A stretch of DNA of 64,000 nucleotides from Liolophura sinensis (GCF_032854445.1 NC_088296.1:21567853-21631852), one strand, 5' to 3'. Positions 35,901 to 50,214 are shown, numbered from the stretch's first letter. The notes: a model not told the origin generated them from the letters alone. Translations and numbers: made by a program.

Positions 35901-38803
35901 TTAGTGTAGTATGATACATGTGCTGCGTGGGGTTCGGTCTAGCAGGCTGTTAGTGTAGTATGATACATGTGCTGCGTGGGGTTCGGCCTAACCGCCTGTT
36001 AGTGTAGTATGATACATGTGCTGCGTTGGGTTCGGTCTGGCCGGCTGTTAGTGTAGTATGATACATGTGCTGCGTGGGGTTTGGTCTAACCGGCTGTTAG
36101 TGTAGTATGATACATGTGCTGCGTGGGGTTCGGTCTAACCGGCTGTTAGTGTAGTATGATACATGCGCTGCGTGGGGTTCGGTCTAACCGGCTAATAGTG
36201 TAGTATGATACATGTGCTGCGTGGGGTTCGGTCTAACCGGCTGTTAGTGTAGTATGATACATGTGCTGCGTGGGGTTTGGTCTAACCGGCTGTTAGTGTA
36301 GTATGATACATGCGCTGCGTGTAGCTCGGCCTAACCGGCTGTTAGTGTAGTATGATACATGCGCTGCGTGGGGTTCGGCCTAACCGGCTGTTAGTGTAGT
36401 ATGACACATGTGCTGCGTAGGGTTTGGTCTAACCGGCTGTTAGTGTAGTATGATACATGTGCTGCGTGGGGTTCGGTCTAACCGGCTGTTAGTGTAGTAT
36501 GATAGATGTGCTGCGTGGGGTTCGGCCTAACCGGCTGTTAGTGTAGTATGATACATGTGCTGCGTGGACCTCGGTCAAACCGGCTGTAGGTGTAGTATGA
36601 TACATATGCTGCGTGGGGTTCGGTCTATCTGGCTGTTAGTGAAGTATGATACATGTGCAGCGTGGGGTTCGGCCTGACCGGCTGTTAGTGTAGTATGATA
36701 CATGTGCTGCGTGGGGTTCGGTCTGACCGGCTGTTAGTGTAGTATGACCCATGCGCTGCGTGGGGTTCGGCCTAACCGGCTGTTAGTGTAGTATAATACA
36801 TGTGCTGCGTGGGGTTCGGCCTAACCGGCTTTTAGTGTAGTATGATACATGTGCTGCGTGGGGTTCGGTCTAACCGGCTGTTAGTGTAGTATGATACATG
36901 TGCTGCGTGGGGTTCGGTCTAACCGGCTGTTAGTGTAGTATGATACATGTGCTGCGTGGGGTTCGGTCTAACCGGCTGTTAGTGTAGTTTGATACATGTG
37001 CTGCGTGGGGTTCGGTCTAACCGGCTGTTAGTGTAGTATAATACATGTGCTGCGTGGGGTTCGGCCTAATCGACTGTTAGTGTAGTATGATACATGTGCT
37101 GCGTGGGGTTTGGTCTAACCTGTTGTTAGTGTAGTATGATACATGCGCTGCGTGGGGTTCGGTCTAACCGGCTGTTAGTGTAGTATGATACATGTGCTGC
37201 GTGGGGTTCGGTCTAACCGGTTGTTAGTGTAGTATGATACATGTGCTGCGTGGGGTTTGGTCTAAAAGGCTGTTAGTGTAGTATGATACATGTGCTGCGT
37301 GGGATTCGGTCTAACCGGCTGTTAGTGTAGTATGATACATGTTCTGTGTGGGGTTTGGTCTAACCGGCTGTTAGTGTAGTATGATACATGTGCTGCGTGG
37401 GGCTCGGTCTAACCGGCTGTTAGTGTAGTATGATACATGTGCTGCGTGGGGTTCGGTCTAACCGGCTGTTAGTGTAGTATGATACATGTGCTGCGTGGGG
37501 TTCGGTCTAACCGGCTGTTAGTATAGTATGATACATGTGCTGCGTGGGGTTCGGTCTAACCGGCTGTTAGTGTAGTATGATACATGTGCTGCGTGGGGTT
37601 CGGTCTAACCGGCTGTTAGTGTAGTATGATACATGTGCTGCGTGGGGTTCGGCCTAATCGGCTGTTAGTGTAGTATGATACATGTTCTGCGTGGGGTTCG
37701 GTCTAACCGGCTGTTAGTGTAGTATGATACATGTGCTGCGTGGGGTTCGGTCTAACCGGCTGTTAGTGTAGTATGATACATGTGCTGCGTGGGGTTTGGT
37801 CTGACCGGCTGTTAGTGTAGTATGATACATGTGCTGCGTGGGGTTTGGTCTAACCGGCTGTTAGTGTAGCATGATACATGCGCTGCGTGGGGTTCGGTCT
37901 AACCGGCTGTTAGTGTAGTATGATACATGTGCTGCGTGGGGCTCGGTCTAACCGGCTGTAGGTGTAATATGATACATATGCTGCGTGGGGTTCGGTCTAT
38001 CCGGCTGTTAGTGAAGTATGATACATGTGCTGCGTGGGGTTCGGCCTAACCGGCTGTTAGTGTAGTATGATACATGTGCTGCGTGGGGTTCGGTCTAACC
38101 GGCTGTTAGTGTAGTATGACCCATGCGCTGCGTGGGGTTCGGCCTAACCGGCTGTTAGTGTAGTATGATACATGTGCTGCGTGGGGTTCGGCCTAACCGG
38201 CTTTTAGTGTAGTATGATACATGTGCTGCGTGTGGTTCGGTCTAACCGGCTGTTAGTGTAGTATGATACATGTGCTGCGTGGGGTTCGGTCTAACCGGCT
38301 GATAGTGTAGTATGATACATGTGCTGCGTGGGGTTCGGTCTAACCGGCTGTTAGTGTAGTATGATACATATGCTGCGTGGGGTTCGGTCTAACCGGCTGT
38401 TAGTGTAGTATGATACATGTGTTGCGTGGGGTTCGGCCTAATCGGCTGTTAGTGTAGTATGATACATGTGCTGCGTGGGGTTCGGTCTAACCTGTTGTTA
38501 GTGTAGTATGATACATGTGCTGCGTGGGGTTCGGTCTAACCGGCTGTTAGTGTAGTATGATACATGTGCTGCGTGGGGTTCGGTCTAACCGGTTGTTAGT
38601 GTAGTATGATACATGTACTGCGTGGGGTTCGGCCTAACCGGCTGTTAGTGTAGTATGATACATGTGCTGCGTGGGGTTCAGTCTGACCGGCTGTTAGTGT
38701 AGTATGACACATGCGCTGCGTGGGGCTCGGCCTAACCGGCTGTTAGTGTAGTATGATACATGCGCTGCGTGGGGTTCGGCCTAACCGGCTTTTAGTGTAG
38801 TAT
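26996..38803 (+). repeat. Satellite block 2 (241 monomers, 11.81 kb)
   Basis: The same series as block 1 for about 8.3 kb, followed by about 3.5 kb matching 15.2-18.66 kb. Markers: GTCCAACAGGCTGTTAGTAT at 27020, the 48-bp monomer at 31570, TGTTCTGTGTGG at 27443, 32049 and 37340. Block 3 repeats it at a shift of 11808 bp, which is 241 x 49 minus the one base missing from the 48-bp monomer. Confidence 0.8.
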
Positions 38804-41800
38804 GATACATGTGCTGCGTGGGGTTCGGTCCAACAGGCTGTTAGTATAGTATGATACATGTGCTGCGTGTGGTTCGGCTTAACCGGCTGTTAGTGTAGTA
38901 TGATACATGTGCTGCGTTGGGTATGGTCTGACCGGCTGTTAGTGAAGTATGATACATGTGCTGCGTGGGGTTCGGCCTTTTCGGCTGTTAGTGTAGTATG
39001 ATACATGTGCTGCGTGGGGTTCGGCCTATCCGGCTGTTAGTGTAGTATGATACATGTGCTGCGTGGGGTTCGGTCTAACCGGCTGTTAGTGTAGTATGAT
39101 ACATGCGCTGCGTGGGGTTCGGCCTAACCGGCTGTTAGTGTAGTTTTATACATGCGCTGCGTGGGGTTCGGCCTAACCGGCTGTTACTGTAGTATGATAC
39201 ATGTGCTGCGTGGGATTCGGTCTAACCGGCTGTTAGTGTAGTATGATACATGTTCTGTGTGGGGTTTGGTCTAACCGGCTGTTAGTGTAGTATGATACAT
39301 GTGCTGCGTGGGGCTCGGTCTAACCGGCTGTTAGTGTAGTATGATACATGTGCTGCGTGGGGTTCGGTCTAATCGGCTGTTAGTGTAGTATGATACATGT
39401 GCTGCGTGGGGTTCGGTCTAACCGGCTGTTAGTATAGTATGATACATGTGCTGCGTGGGGTTCGGTCTAACCGGCTGTTAGTGTAGTATGATACATGTGC
39501 TGCGTGGGGTTCGGTCTAACCGGCTGTTAGTGTAGTATGATACATGTGCTGCGTGGGGTTCGGCCTAATCGGCTGTTAGTGTAGTATGATACATGTTCTG
39601 CGTGGGGTTCGGTCTAACCGGCTGTTAGTGTAGTATGATACATGTGCTGCGTGGGGTTCGGTCTAACCGGCTGTTAGTGTAGTATGATACATGTGCTGCG
39701 TGGGGTTTGGTCTGACCGGCTGTTAGTGTAGTATGATACATGTGCTGCGTGGGGTTTGGTCTAACCGGCTGTTAGTGTAGCATGATACATGCGCTGCGTG
39801 GGGTTCGGTCTAACCGGCTGTTAGTGTAGTATGATACATGTGCTGCGTGGGGCTCGGTCTAACCGGCTGTAGGTGTAATATGATACATATGCTGCGTGGG
39901 GTTCGGTCTATCCGGCTGTTAGTGTAGTATGATACATGCGCTGCGTGGGGTTCGGCCTAACCGGCTGTTACTGTAGTATGATACATGTGCTGCGTGGGGT
40001 TCGGCCTATCCGGCTGTTAGTGTAGTATGATACATGTGCTGCGTGGGGTTCGGCCTAACCGGCTGTTAGTGTAGTATGATACATGTGCTGCGTGGGGTTC
40101 GGTCTAACCGGCTGTTAGTGTAGTATGATACATGTGCTGCGTGGGGTTTGGTCTGACCGGCTGTTAGTGTAGTATGATACATGTGCTGCGTGGGGTTTGG
40201 TCTAACCGGCTGTTAGTGTAGCATGATACATGCGCTGCGTGGGGTTCGGTCTAACCGGCTGTTAGTGTAGTATGATACATGTGCTGCGTGGGGCTCGGTC
40301 TAACCGGCTGTAGGTGTAATATGATACATATGCTGCGTGGGGTTCGGTCTATCCGGCTGTTAGTGTAGTATGATACATGCGCTGCGTGGGGTTCGGCCTA
40401 ACCGGCTGTTACTGTAGTATGATACATGTGCTGCGTGGGGTTCGGCCTATCCGGCTGTTAGTGTAGTATGATACATGTGCTGCGTGGGGTTCGGCCTAAC
40501 CGGCTGTTAGTGTAGTATGATGCATGTGCTGCGTGGGGTTCGGTCTAGCAGGCTGTTAGTGTAGTATGATACATGTGCTGCGAGGGGTTCGGCCTAACCG
40601 GCTGTTAGTGTAGTATAATACATGTTCTGCGTTGGGTTCGGTCTGACCGGCTGTTAGTGTAGTATGATACATGTGCTGCGTGGGGTTTGGTCTAACCGGC
40701 TGTTAGTGTAGTATGATACATGCGCTGCGTGTAGCTCGGCCTAACCGGCTGTTAGTGTAGTATGATACATGTGCTGCGTGGGGTTCGGCCTAACCGGCTG
40801 TTAGTGTTGTATGATACATGTGCTGCGTGGGGTTCGGTCAAACCGGCTGTTAATGTAGTATGATACATGCGCTGCGTGGGGTTCGGCCTAACCGGCTGTT
40901 ACTGTAGTATGATACATGTGCTGCGTGGGGTTTGGTCTAACCGGCTGTTAGTGTAGTATGATACATGTGCTGCGTGGGGTTCGGCCTATCCGGCTGTTAG
41001 TGTAGTATGATACATGTGCTGCGTGGGGTTCGGCCTAACCGGCTGTTAGTGTAGTATGCTGCATGTGCTGCGTGGGGTTCGGTCTAGCAGGCTGTTAGTG
41101 TAGTATGATACATGTGCTGCGAGGGGTTCGGCCTAACCGGCTGTTAGTGTAGTATGATACATGTTCTGCGTTGGGTTCGGTATGACCGGCTGTTAGTGTA
41201 GTATGATACATGTGCTGCGTGGGGTTTGGTCTAACCTGTTGTTAGTGTAGTATGATACATGTGCTGCGTGGGGTTTGGTCTAACCGGCTGTTAGTGTAGT
41301 ATGATACATGTGCTGCGTGGGGCTCGGTCTAACCGGTTGTTAGTGTAGTATGATACATGTGCTGCGTGGGGTTCGGCCTAACCGGCTGTTAGTGTAGTAT
41401 GATACATGCGCTGCCTGGGATTCGGCCTAAGCGGCTGTTAGTGTAGTTTGATACATGTGCTGCGTGGGGTTCGGCCTATCCGGCTGTTAGTGTAGTATGA
41501 TACATGTGCTGCGTGGGGTTCGGCCTAACCGGCTGTTAGTGTAGTATGCTGCATGTGCTGCGTGGGGTTCGGTCTAGCAGGCTGTTAGTGCAGTATGATA
41601 CATGTGCTGCGAGGGGTTCGGCCTAACCGGCTGTTAGTGTAGTATGATACATGTTCTGCGTTGGGTTCGGTCTGACCGGCTGTTAGTGTAGTATGATACA
41701 TGTGCTGCGTGGGGTTTGGTCTAACCGGCTGTTAGCGTAGTATGATACATGCGCTGCGTGTAGCTCGGCCTAACCGGCTGTTAGTGTAGTATGATACATG

Positions 41801-44800
41801 TGCTGCGTGGGGTTCGGCCTAACCGGCTGTTAGTGTTGTATGATACATGTGCTGCGTGGGGTTCGGTCAAACCGGCTGTTAATGTAGTATGATACATGGG
41901 CTGCGTGGGGTTCGGCCTAACCGGCTGTTACTGTAGTATGATACATGTGCTGCGTGGGGTTTGGTCTAACCGGCTGTTAGTGTAGTATGATACATGTGCT
42001 GCGTGGGGTTCGGTCTAACCGGCTGTTAGTGTAGTATAATATATGTGCTGCGTGGGGTTCGGCCTAACCGGCTGTTAGTGTAGTATGATACATGTGCTGC
42101 GTGGGGTTCGGTCTAACCGGCTGTTAGTGTAGTATGATACATGTGCTGCGTGGGGTTCGGTCTAACAGGCTGTTAGTGTAGTATGATACATGTGCTGCGT
42201 GGGGTTCGGTCTAGCCGGCTGTTAATGTAGTATGATACATGTGCTGCGTGGGGTTTGGTCTGACCGGCTGTTAGTGTAGTATGATACATGTGCTGCGTGG
42301 GGTTTGGTCTAACCGGCTGTTAGTGTAGTATGATACATGCGCTGCGTGGGGCTCGGCCTATCCGGCTGTTAGTTTAGTATGATACATGCGCTGCCTGGGA
42401 TTCGGCCTAAGCGGCTGTTAGTGTAGTTTGATACATGTGCTGCGTGGGGTTCGGTCTAACCCGCTGTTAGTGTAGTATGATACATGTGCTGCGTGGGGTT
42501 CGGCCTATTCGGCTGTTAGTGTAGTATGATACACGTGCTGCGTGGGGTTCGGTCTAACCGGCTGTTAGTGTAGTATGATACATGCGCTGCGTGGGGTTCG
42601 GCCTAACCAGCTGTTAGTGTAGTTTGTTACATGCGCTGCGTGGGGTTCGGCCTGACCGGCTGTTAGTGTAGTATGATACATGTGCTGCGTGGGGTTCGGC
42701 CTAACCGGCTGTTAGTGTAGTATGATACATGTGCTGCGTGGGGTTCGGCCTAACCGGCTGTTAGTGTAGTATGATACATGTGCTGCGTGGGGTTCGGTCT
42801 AGCAGGCTGTTAGTGTAGTATGATACATGTGCTGCGTGGGGTTCGGCCTAACCGGCTGTTAGTGTAGTATGATACATGTGCTGCGTTGGGTTCGGTCTGG
42901 CCGGCTGTTAGTGTAGTATGATACATGTGCTGCGTGGGGTTTGGTCTAACCGGCTGTTAGTGTAGTATGATACATGCGCTGCGTGTAGCTCGGCCTAACC
43001 GGCTGTTAGTGTAGTATGATACATGCGCTGCGTGGGGTTCGGCCTAACCGGCTGTTAGTGTAGTATGACACATGTGCTGCGTGGGGTTTGGTCTAACCGG
43101 CTGTTAGTGTAGTATGATACATGTGCTGCGTGGGGTTCGGTCAAACCGGCTTTTAGTGTAGTATGATACATGTGCTGCGTGGGGTTCGGCCTAACCGGCT
43201 GTTAGTGTAGTATGATACATGTGTTGCGTGGACCTCGGTCAAACCGGCTGTAGGTGTAGTATGATACATATGCTGCGTGGGGTTCGGTCTATCCGGCTGT
43301 TAGTGAAGTATGATACATGTGCAGCGTGGGGTTCGGCCTGACCGGCTGTTAGTGTAGTATGATACATGTGCTGCGTGGGGTTCGTCTGACCGGCTGTTAG
43401 TGTAGTATGACCCATGCGCTGCGTGGGGTTCGGCCTAACCGGCTGTTAGTGTAGTATGATACATGTGCTGCGTGGGGTTCGGCCTAACCGGCTTTTAGTG
43501 TAGTATGATACATGTGCTGCGTGGGGTTCGGTCTAACCGGCTGTTAGTGTAGTATGATACATGTGCTGCGTGGGGTTCGGTCTAATCGGCTGTTAGTGTA
43601 GTATGATACATGTGCTGCGTGGGGTTCGGTCTAACCGGCTGTTAGTGTAGTATGATACATGTGCTGCGTGGGGTTCGGTCTAACCGGCTGTTAGTGTAGT
43701 ATGATACATGTGCTGCGTGGGATTTGGTCTAACCGGCTGTTAGTGTAGTATGATACATGTGCTGCGCGGGGTTTGGTCTAAAAGACTGTTAGTGTAGTAT
43801 GATATATGTGCTGCGTGGGATTCGGTCTAACCGGCTGTTAGTGTAGTATGATACATGTTCTGTGTGGGGTTTGGTCTAACCGGCTGTTAGTGTAGTATGA
43901 TACATGTGCTGCGTGGGGTTCGGTCTAACCGGCTGTTAGTGTAGTATGATACATGTGCTGCGTGGGGTTCGGTCAAACCGGCTGTTAGTGTAGTATGATA
44001 CATGTGCTGCGTGGGGTTCGGTCTAACCGGCTGTTAGTGTAGTATGATACATGTACTGCGTGGGGTTCGGTCTAACAGGCTGTTAGTGTAGTATGATACA
44101 TGTCCTGCGTGGGGTTCGGTCTAACCGGCTGTTAGTGTAGTATGATACATGTGCTGCGTGGGGTTCGGCCTAATCGGCTGTTAGTGTAGTATGATACATG
44201 TTCTGCGTGGGGTTCGGTCTAACCGGCTGTTAGTGTAGTATGATACATGTGCTGCGTGGGGTTCGGTCTGACCGGCTGTTAGTGTAGTATGATACATGTG
44301 CTGCGTGGGGTTTGGTCTGACCGGCTGTTAGTGTAGTATGATACATGTGCTGCGTGGGGTTTGGTCTAACCGGCTGTTAGTGTAGTATGATACATGCGCT
44401 GCGTGGGGTTCGGTCTAACCGGCTGTTAGTGTAGTATGATACATGTGCTGCGTGGGGCTCGGTCTAACCGGCTGTAGGTGTAATATTATACATATGCTGC
44501 GTGGGGTTCGGTCTATCCGGCTGTTAGTGAAGTATGATACATGTGCAGCGTGGGGTTCGGCCTAACCGGCTGTTAGTGTAGTATGATACATGTGCTGCGT
44601 GGGGTTCGGTCTAACCGGCTGTTAGTGTATTATGACCCATGCGCTGCATGGGGTTCGGCCTAACCGGCTGTTAGTGTAGTATGATACATGTGCTGCGTGG
44701 GGTTCGGCCTAACCGGCTTTTAGTGTAGTATGATACATGTGCTGCGTGGGGTTCGGTCTAACCGGCTGTTAGTGTAGTATGATACATGTGCTGCGTGGGG

Positions 44801-47800
44801 TTCGGTCTAACCGGCTAATAGTGTAGTATGATACATGTGCTGCGTGGGGTTCGGTCTAACCGGCTGTTAGTGTAGTATGATACATGTGCTTCGTGGGGTT
44901 CGGTCTAACCGGCTGTTAGTGTAGTATGATACATGTGCTGCGTGGGGTTCGGCCTAATCGGCTGTTAGTGTAGTATGATACATGTGCTGCGTGGGGTTTG
45001 GTCTAACCTGTTGTTAGTGTAGTATGATACATGTGCTGCGTGGGGTTTGGTCTAACCGGCTGTTAGTGTAGTATGATACATGTGCTGCGTGGGGCTCGGT
45101 CTAACCGGTTGTTAGTGTAGTATGATACATGTGCTGCGTGGGGTTCGGCCTAACCGGCTGTTAGTGTAGTATGATACATGTGCTGCGTGGGGTTCAGTCT
45201 GACCGGCTGTTAGTGTAGTATGACACATGCGCTGCGTGGGGCTCGGCCTAACCGGCTGTTAGTGTAGTATGATACATGCGCTGCGTGGGGTTCGGCCTAA
45301 CCGGCTGTTAGTGTAGTATGATACATGTGCTGCGTGGGGTTCGGTCCAACAGGCTGTTAGTGTAGTATGATACATGTGCTGCGTGCGGTTCGGCCTAACC
45401 GGCTGTTAGTGTAGTATGATACATGTGCAGCGTTGGGTATGGTCTGACCGGCTGTTAGTGAAGTATGATACATGTGCTGCGTGGGGTTCGGCCTATTCGG
45501 CTGTTAGTGTAGTATGATACATGTGCTGCGTGGGGTTCGGCCTATCCGGCTGTTAGTGTAGTATGATACATGTGCTGCGTGGGGTTCGGTCTAACCGGCT
45601 GTTAGTGTAGTATGATACATGCGCTGCGTGGGGTTCGGCCTAACCGGCTGTTAGTGTAGTTTTATACATGCGCTGCGTGAGGTTCGGCCTATCCGGCTGT
45701 TACTGTAGTATGATACATGTGCTGCGTGGGGTTCGGCCTATCCGGCTGTTAGTGTAGTATGATACATGTGCTGCGTGGGGTTCCGCCTAACCGGCTGTTA
45801 GTGTAGTATGATGCATGTGCTGCGTGGGGTTCGGTCTAGCAGGCTGTTAGTGTAGTATGATACATGTGCTGCGTGGGGTTCGGCCTAACCGGCTGTTAGT
45901 GTAGTATGATACATGTGCTGCGTGGGGTTCGGTCTGACCGGCTGTTAGTGTAGTATGATACATGTGCTGCGTGGGGTTTGGTCTAACCGGCTGTTAGTGT
46001 AGTATGATACATGCGCTGCGTGTAGCTCGGCCTAACCGGCTGTTAGTGTAGTATGATACATGTGCTGCGTGGGATTCGGCCTAACCGGCTGTTAGTGTTG
46101 TATGATAAATGTGCTGCGTGGGGTTCGGTCAAACCGGCTGTTAATGTAGTATGATACATGCGCTGCGTGGGGTTCGGCCTAACCGGCTGTTACTGTAGTA
46201 TGATACATGTGCTGCGTGGGGTTTGGTCTAACCGGCTGTTAGTGTAGTATGATACATGTGCTGCGTGGGGTTCAGCCTATCCGGCTTTTGGTGTAGTATG
46301 ATACATGTGCCGCGTGGGGTTCGGTCTAATCGGCTGTTAGTGTACTATGATACATGTGCTGCGTGGGGTTCGGTCTAACCGGCTGTTAGTGTAGTATGAT
46401 ACATGTGCTGCGTGGGGTTTGGTCTAACCAGCTGTTAGTGTAGTATGATATATGTGCTGCGTGGGGTTCGGCCTAATCGGCTGTTAGTGTAGTATGATAC
46501 ATGTGCTGCGTGGGGTTCGGTCTAACCGGCTGTTAGTGTAGTATGATACATGTGCTGCGTGGGGTTCGGTCTAACTGGCTGTTAGTGAAGTATGATACAT
46601 GTGCTGCGTGAGTTTCGGTCTAGCCGGCTGTTAGTGTAGTATGATACATGTGCTGCGTGGGGTTTGGTCTGACCGGCTGTTAGTGTAGTATGATACATGT
46701 GCTGCGTGGGGTTTGGTCTAACCGGCTGTTAGTGTAGTATGATACATGCGCTGCGTGGGGCTCGGCCTAACCGGCTGTTAATTTAGTATGATACATGCGC
46801 TGCCTGGGATTCGGCCTAAGCGGCTGTTAGTGTAGTTTGATACATGTGCTGCGTGGGGTTCGGTCTAACCGGCTGTTAGTGTAGTATGATACATGTGCTG
46901 CGTGGGGTTCGGCCTAACCGGCTGTTAGTGTAGTATGATACATGTGCTGCGTGGTGTTCGGTCTGACCGGCTGTTAGTGTAGTATGACACATGCGCTGCG
47001 TGGGGTTCGGTCTAACCGGCTGTTAAAGTAGTATGATACATGTGCTGCGTGGGGTTCGGCCTAATCGGCTGTTAGTGTAGTATGATACATGTGCTGCGTG
47101 GGGTTTGGTCTAACCTGTTGTTAGTGTAGTATGATACATGTGCTGCGTGGGGTTCGGTCTAACCGGCTGTTAGTGTAGTATGATACATGTGCTGCGTGGG
47201 GTTCGGTCTAACCGGTTGTTAGTGTAGTATGATACATGTGCTGCGTGGGGTTCGGCCTAACCGGCTGTTAGTGTAGTATGATACATGTGCTGCGTGGGGT
47301 TCAGTCTGACCGGCTGTTAGTGTAGTATGACACATGCGCTGCGTGGGGCTCGGCCTAACCGGCTGTTAGTGTAGTATGATACATGCGCTGCGTGGGATTC
47401 GGCCTAACCGGCTGTTAGTGTAGTATGATACATGTGCTGCGTGGGGTTTGGTCTAACCGGCTGTTAGTGTAGTATGATACATGTGCTGCGTGCGGTTCGG
47501 TCTAACCGGCTGTTAGTGTAGTATGATACATGTGCTGCGTTGGGTATGGTCTGACCGGCTGTTAGTGAAGTATGATACATGTGCTGCGTGGGGTTCGGCC
47601 TATTCGGCTGTTAGTGTAGTATGATACATGCGCTGCGTGGGGTTCGGTCTAACCAGCTGTTAGTGTAGTTTTTTACATGCGCTGCGTGGGGTTCGGCCTA
47701 ACCGCCTGTTAGTGTAGTATGATACATGTGCTGCGTGGGGTTCGGCCTAACCGGCTGTTAGTGTAGTATGATACATGTGCTGCGTGGGGTTCGGCCTAAC

Positions 47801-50096
47801 CGGCTGTTAGTGTAGTATGATACATGTGCTGCGTGGGGTTCGGTCTAGCAGGCTGTTAGTGTAGTATGATACATGTGCTGCGTGGGGTTCGGCCTAACCG
47901 CCTGTTAGTGTAGTATGATACATGTGCTGCGTTGGGTTCGGTCTGGCCGGCTGTTAGTGTAGTATGATACATGTGCTGCGTGGGGTTTGGTCTAACCGGC
48001 TGTTAGTGTAGTATGATACATGTGCTGCGTGGGGTTCGGTCTAACCGGCTGTTAGTGTAGTATGATACATGCGCTGCGTGGGGTTCGGTCTAACCGGCTA
48101 ATAGTGTAGTATGATACATGTGCTGCGTGGGGTTCGGTCTAACCGGCTGTTAGTGTAGTATGATACATGTGCTGCGTGGGGTTTGGTCTAACCGGCTGTT
48201 AGTGTAGTATGATACATGCGCTGCGTGTAGCTCGGCCTAACCGGCTGTTAGTGTAGTATGATACATGCGCTGCGTGGGGTTCGGCCTAACCGGCTGTTAG
48301 TGTAGTATGACACATGTGCTGCGTAGGGTTTGGTCTAACCGGCTGTTAGTGTAGTATGATACATGTGCTGCGTGGGGTTCGGTCTAACCGGCTGTTAGTG
48401 TAGTATGATAGATGTGCTGCGTGGGGTTCGGCCTAACCGGCTGTTAGTGTAGTATGATACATGTGCTGCGTGGACCTCGGTCAAACCGGCTGTAGGTGTA
48501 GTATGATACATATGCTGCGTGGGGTTCGGTCTATCTGGCTGTTAGTGAAGTATGATACATGTGCAGCGTGGGGTTCGGCCTGACCGGCTGTTAGTGTAGT
48601 ATGATACATGTGCTGCGTGGGGTTCGGTCTGACCGGCTGTTAGTGTAGTATGACCCATGCGCTGCGTGGGGTTCGGCCTAACCGGCTGTTAGTGTAGTAT
48701 AATACATGTGCTGCGTGGGGTTCGGCCTAACCGGCTTTTAGTGTAGTATGATACATGTGCTGCGTGGGGTTCGGTCTAACCGGCTGTTAGTGTAGTATGA
48801 TACATGTGCTGCGTGGGGTTCGGTCTAACCGGCTGTTAGTGTAGTATGATACATGTGCTGCGTGGGGTTCGGTCTAACCGGCTGTTAGTGTAGTTTGATA
48901 CATGTGCTGCGTGGGGTTCGGTATAACCGGCTGTTAGTGTAGTATGATACATGTGCTGCGTGGGGTTCGGCCTAATCGACTGTTAGTGTAGTATGATACA
49001 TGTGCTGCGTGGGGTTTGGTCTAACCTGTTGTTAGTGTAGTATGATACATGCGCTGCGTGGGGTTCGGTCTAACCGGCTGTTAGTGTAGTATGATACATG
49101 TGCTGCGTGGGGTTCGGTCTAACCGGTTGTTAGTGTAGTATGATACATGTGCTGCGTGGGGTTTGGTCTAAAAGGCTGTTAGTGTAGTATGATACATGTG
49201 CTGCGTGGGATTCGGTCTAACCGGCTGTTAGTGTAGTATGATACATGTTCTGTGTGGGGTTTGGTCTAACCGGCTGTTAGTGTAGTATGATACATGTGCT
49301 GCGTGGGGCTCGGTCTAACCGGCTGTTAGTGTAGTATGATACATGTGCTGCGTGGGGTTCGGTCTAACCGGCTGTTAGTGTAGTATGATACATGTGCTGC
49401 GTGGGGTTCGGTCTAACCGGCTGTTAGTATAGTATGATACATGTGCTGCGTGGGGTTCGGTCTAACCGGCTGTTAGTGTAGTATGATACATGTGCTGCGT
49501 GGGGTTCGGTCTAACCGGCTGTTAGTGTAGTATGATACATGTGCTGCGTGGGGTTCGGCCTAATCGGCTGTTAGTGTAGTATGATACATGTTCTGCGTGG
49601 GGTTCGGTCTAACCGGCTGTTAGTGTAGTATGATACATGTGCTGCGTGGGGTTCGGTCTAACCGGCTGTTAGTGTAGTATGATACATGTGCTGCGTGGGG
49701 TTTGGTCTGACCGGCTGTTAGTGTAGTATGATACATGTGCTGTGTGGGGTTTGGTCTAACCGGCTGTTAGTGTAGCATGATACATGCGCTGCGTGGGGTT
49801 CGGTCTAACCGGCTGTTAGTGTAGTATGATACATGTGCTGCGTGGGGCTCGGTCTAACCGGCTGTAGGTATAATATGATACATATGCTGCGTGGGGTTCG
49901 GTCTATCCGGCTGTTAGTGAAGTATGATACATGTGCTGCGTGGGGTTCGGCCTAACCGGCTGTTAGTGTAGTATGATACATGTGCTGCGTGGGGTTCGGT
50001 CTAACCGGCTGTTAGTGTAGTATGACCCATGCGCTGCGTGGGGTTCGGCCTAACCGGCTGTTAGTGTAGTATGATACATGTGCTGCGTGGGGTTCG
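38804..50096 (+). repeat. Satellite block 3 (copy of block 2, end replaced)
   Basis: Repeats block 2 at a shift of 11808 bp up to about 45.5 kb and at 11906 bp after it. The change of 98 bp is two extra units near 45.51-45.60 kb, which block 2 lacks but the left part of the array (about 11.33-11.43 kb) has. The 48-bp monomer is at 43378. Agreement with block 2 stops at about 50,097, where the series jumps back to that of 42,601 (shift 7496 bp). Scattered substitutions distinguish the block from block 2, e.g. GTAGTGTGATAC near 32918 against GTAGTATGATAC near 44726. Confidence 0.8.
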
Positions 50097-50214
50097 GCCT
50101 AACCAGCTGTTAGTGTAGTTTGTTACATGCGCTGCGTGGGGTTCGGCCTGACCGGCTGTTAGTGTAGTATGATACATGTGCTGCGTGGGGTTCGGCCTAA
50201 CCGGCTGTTAGTGT

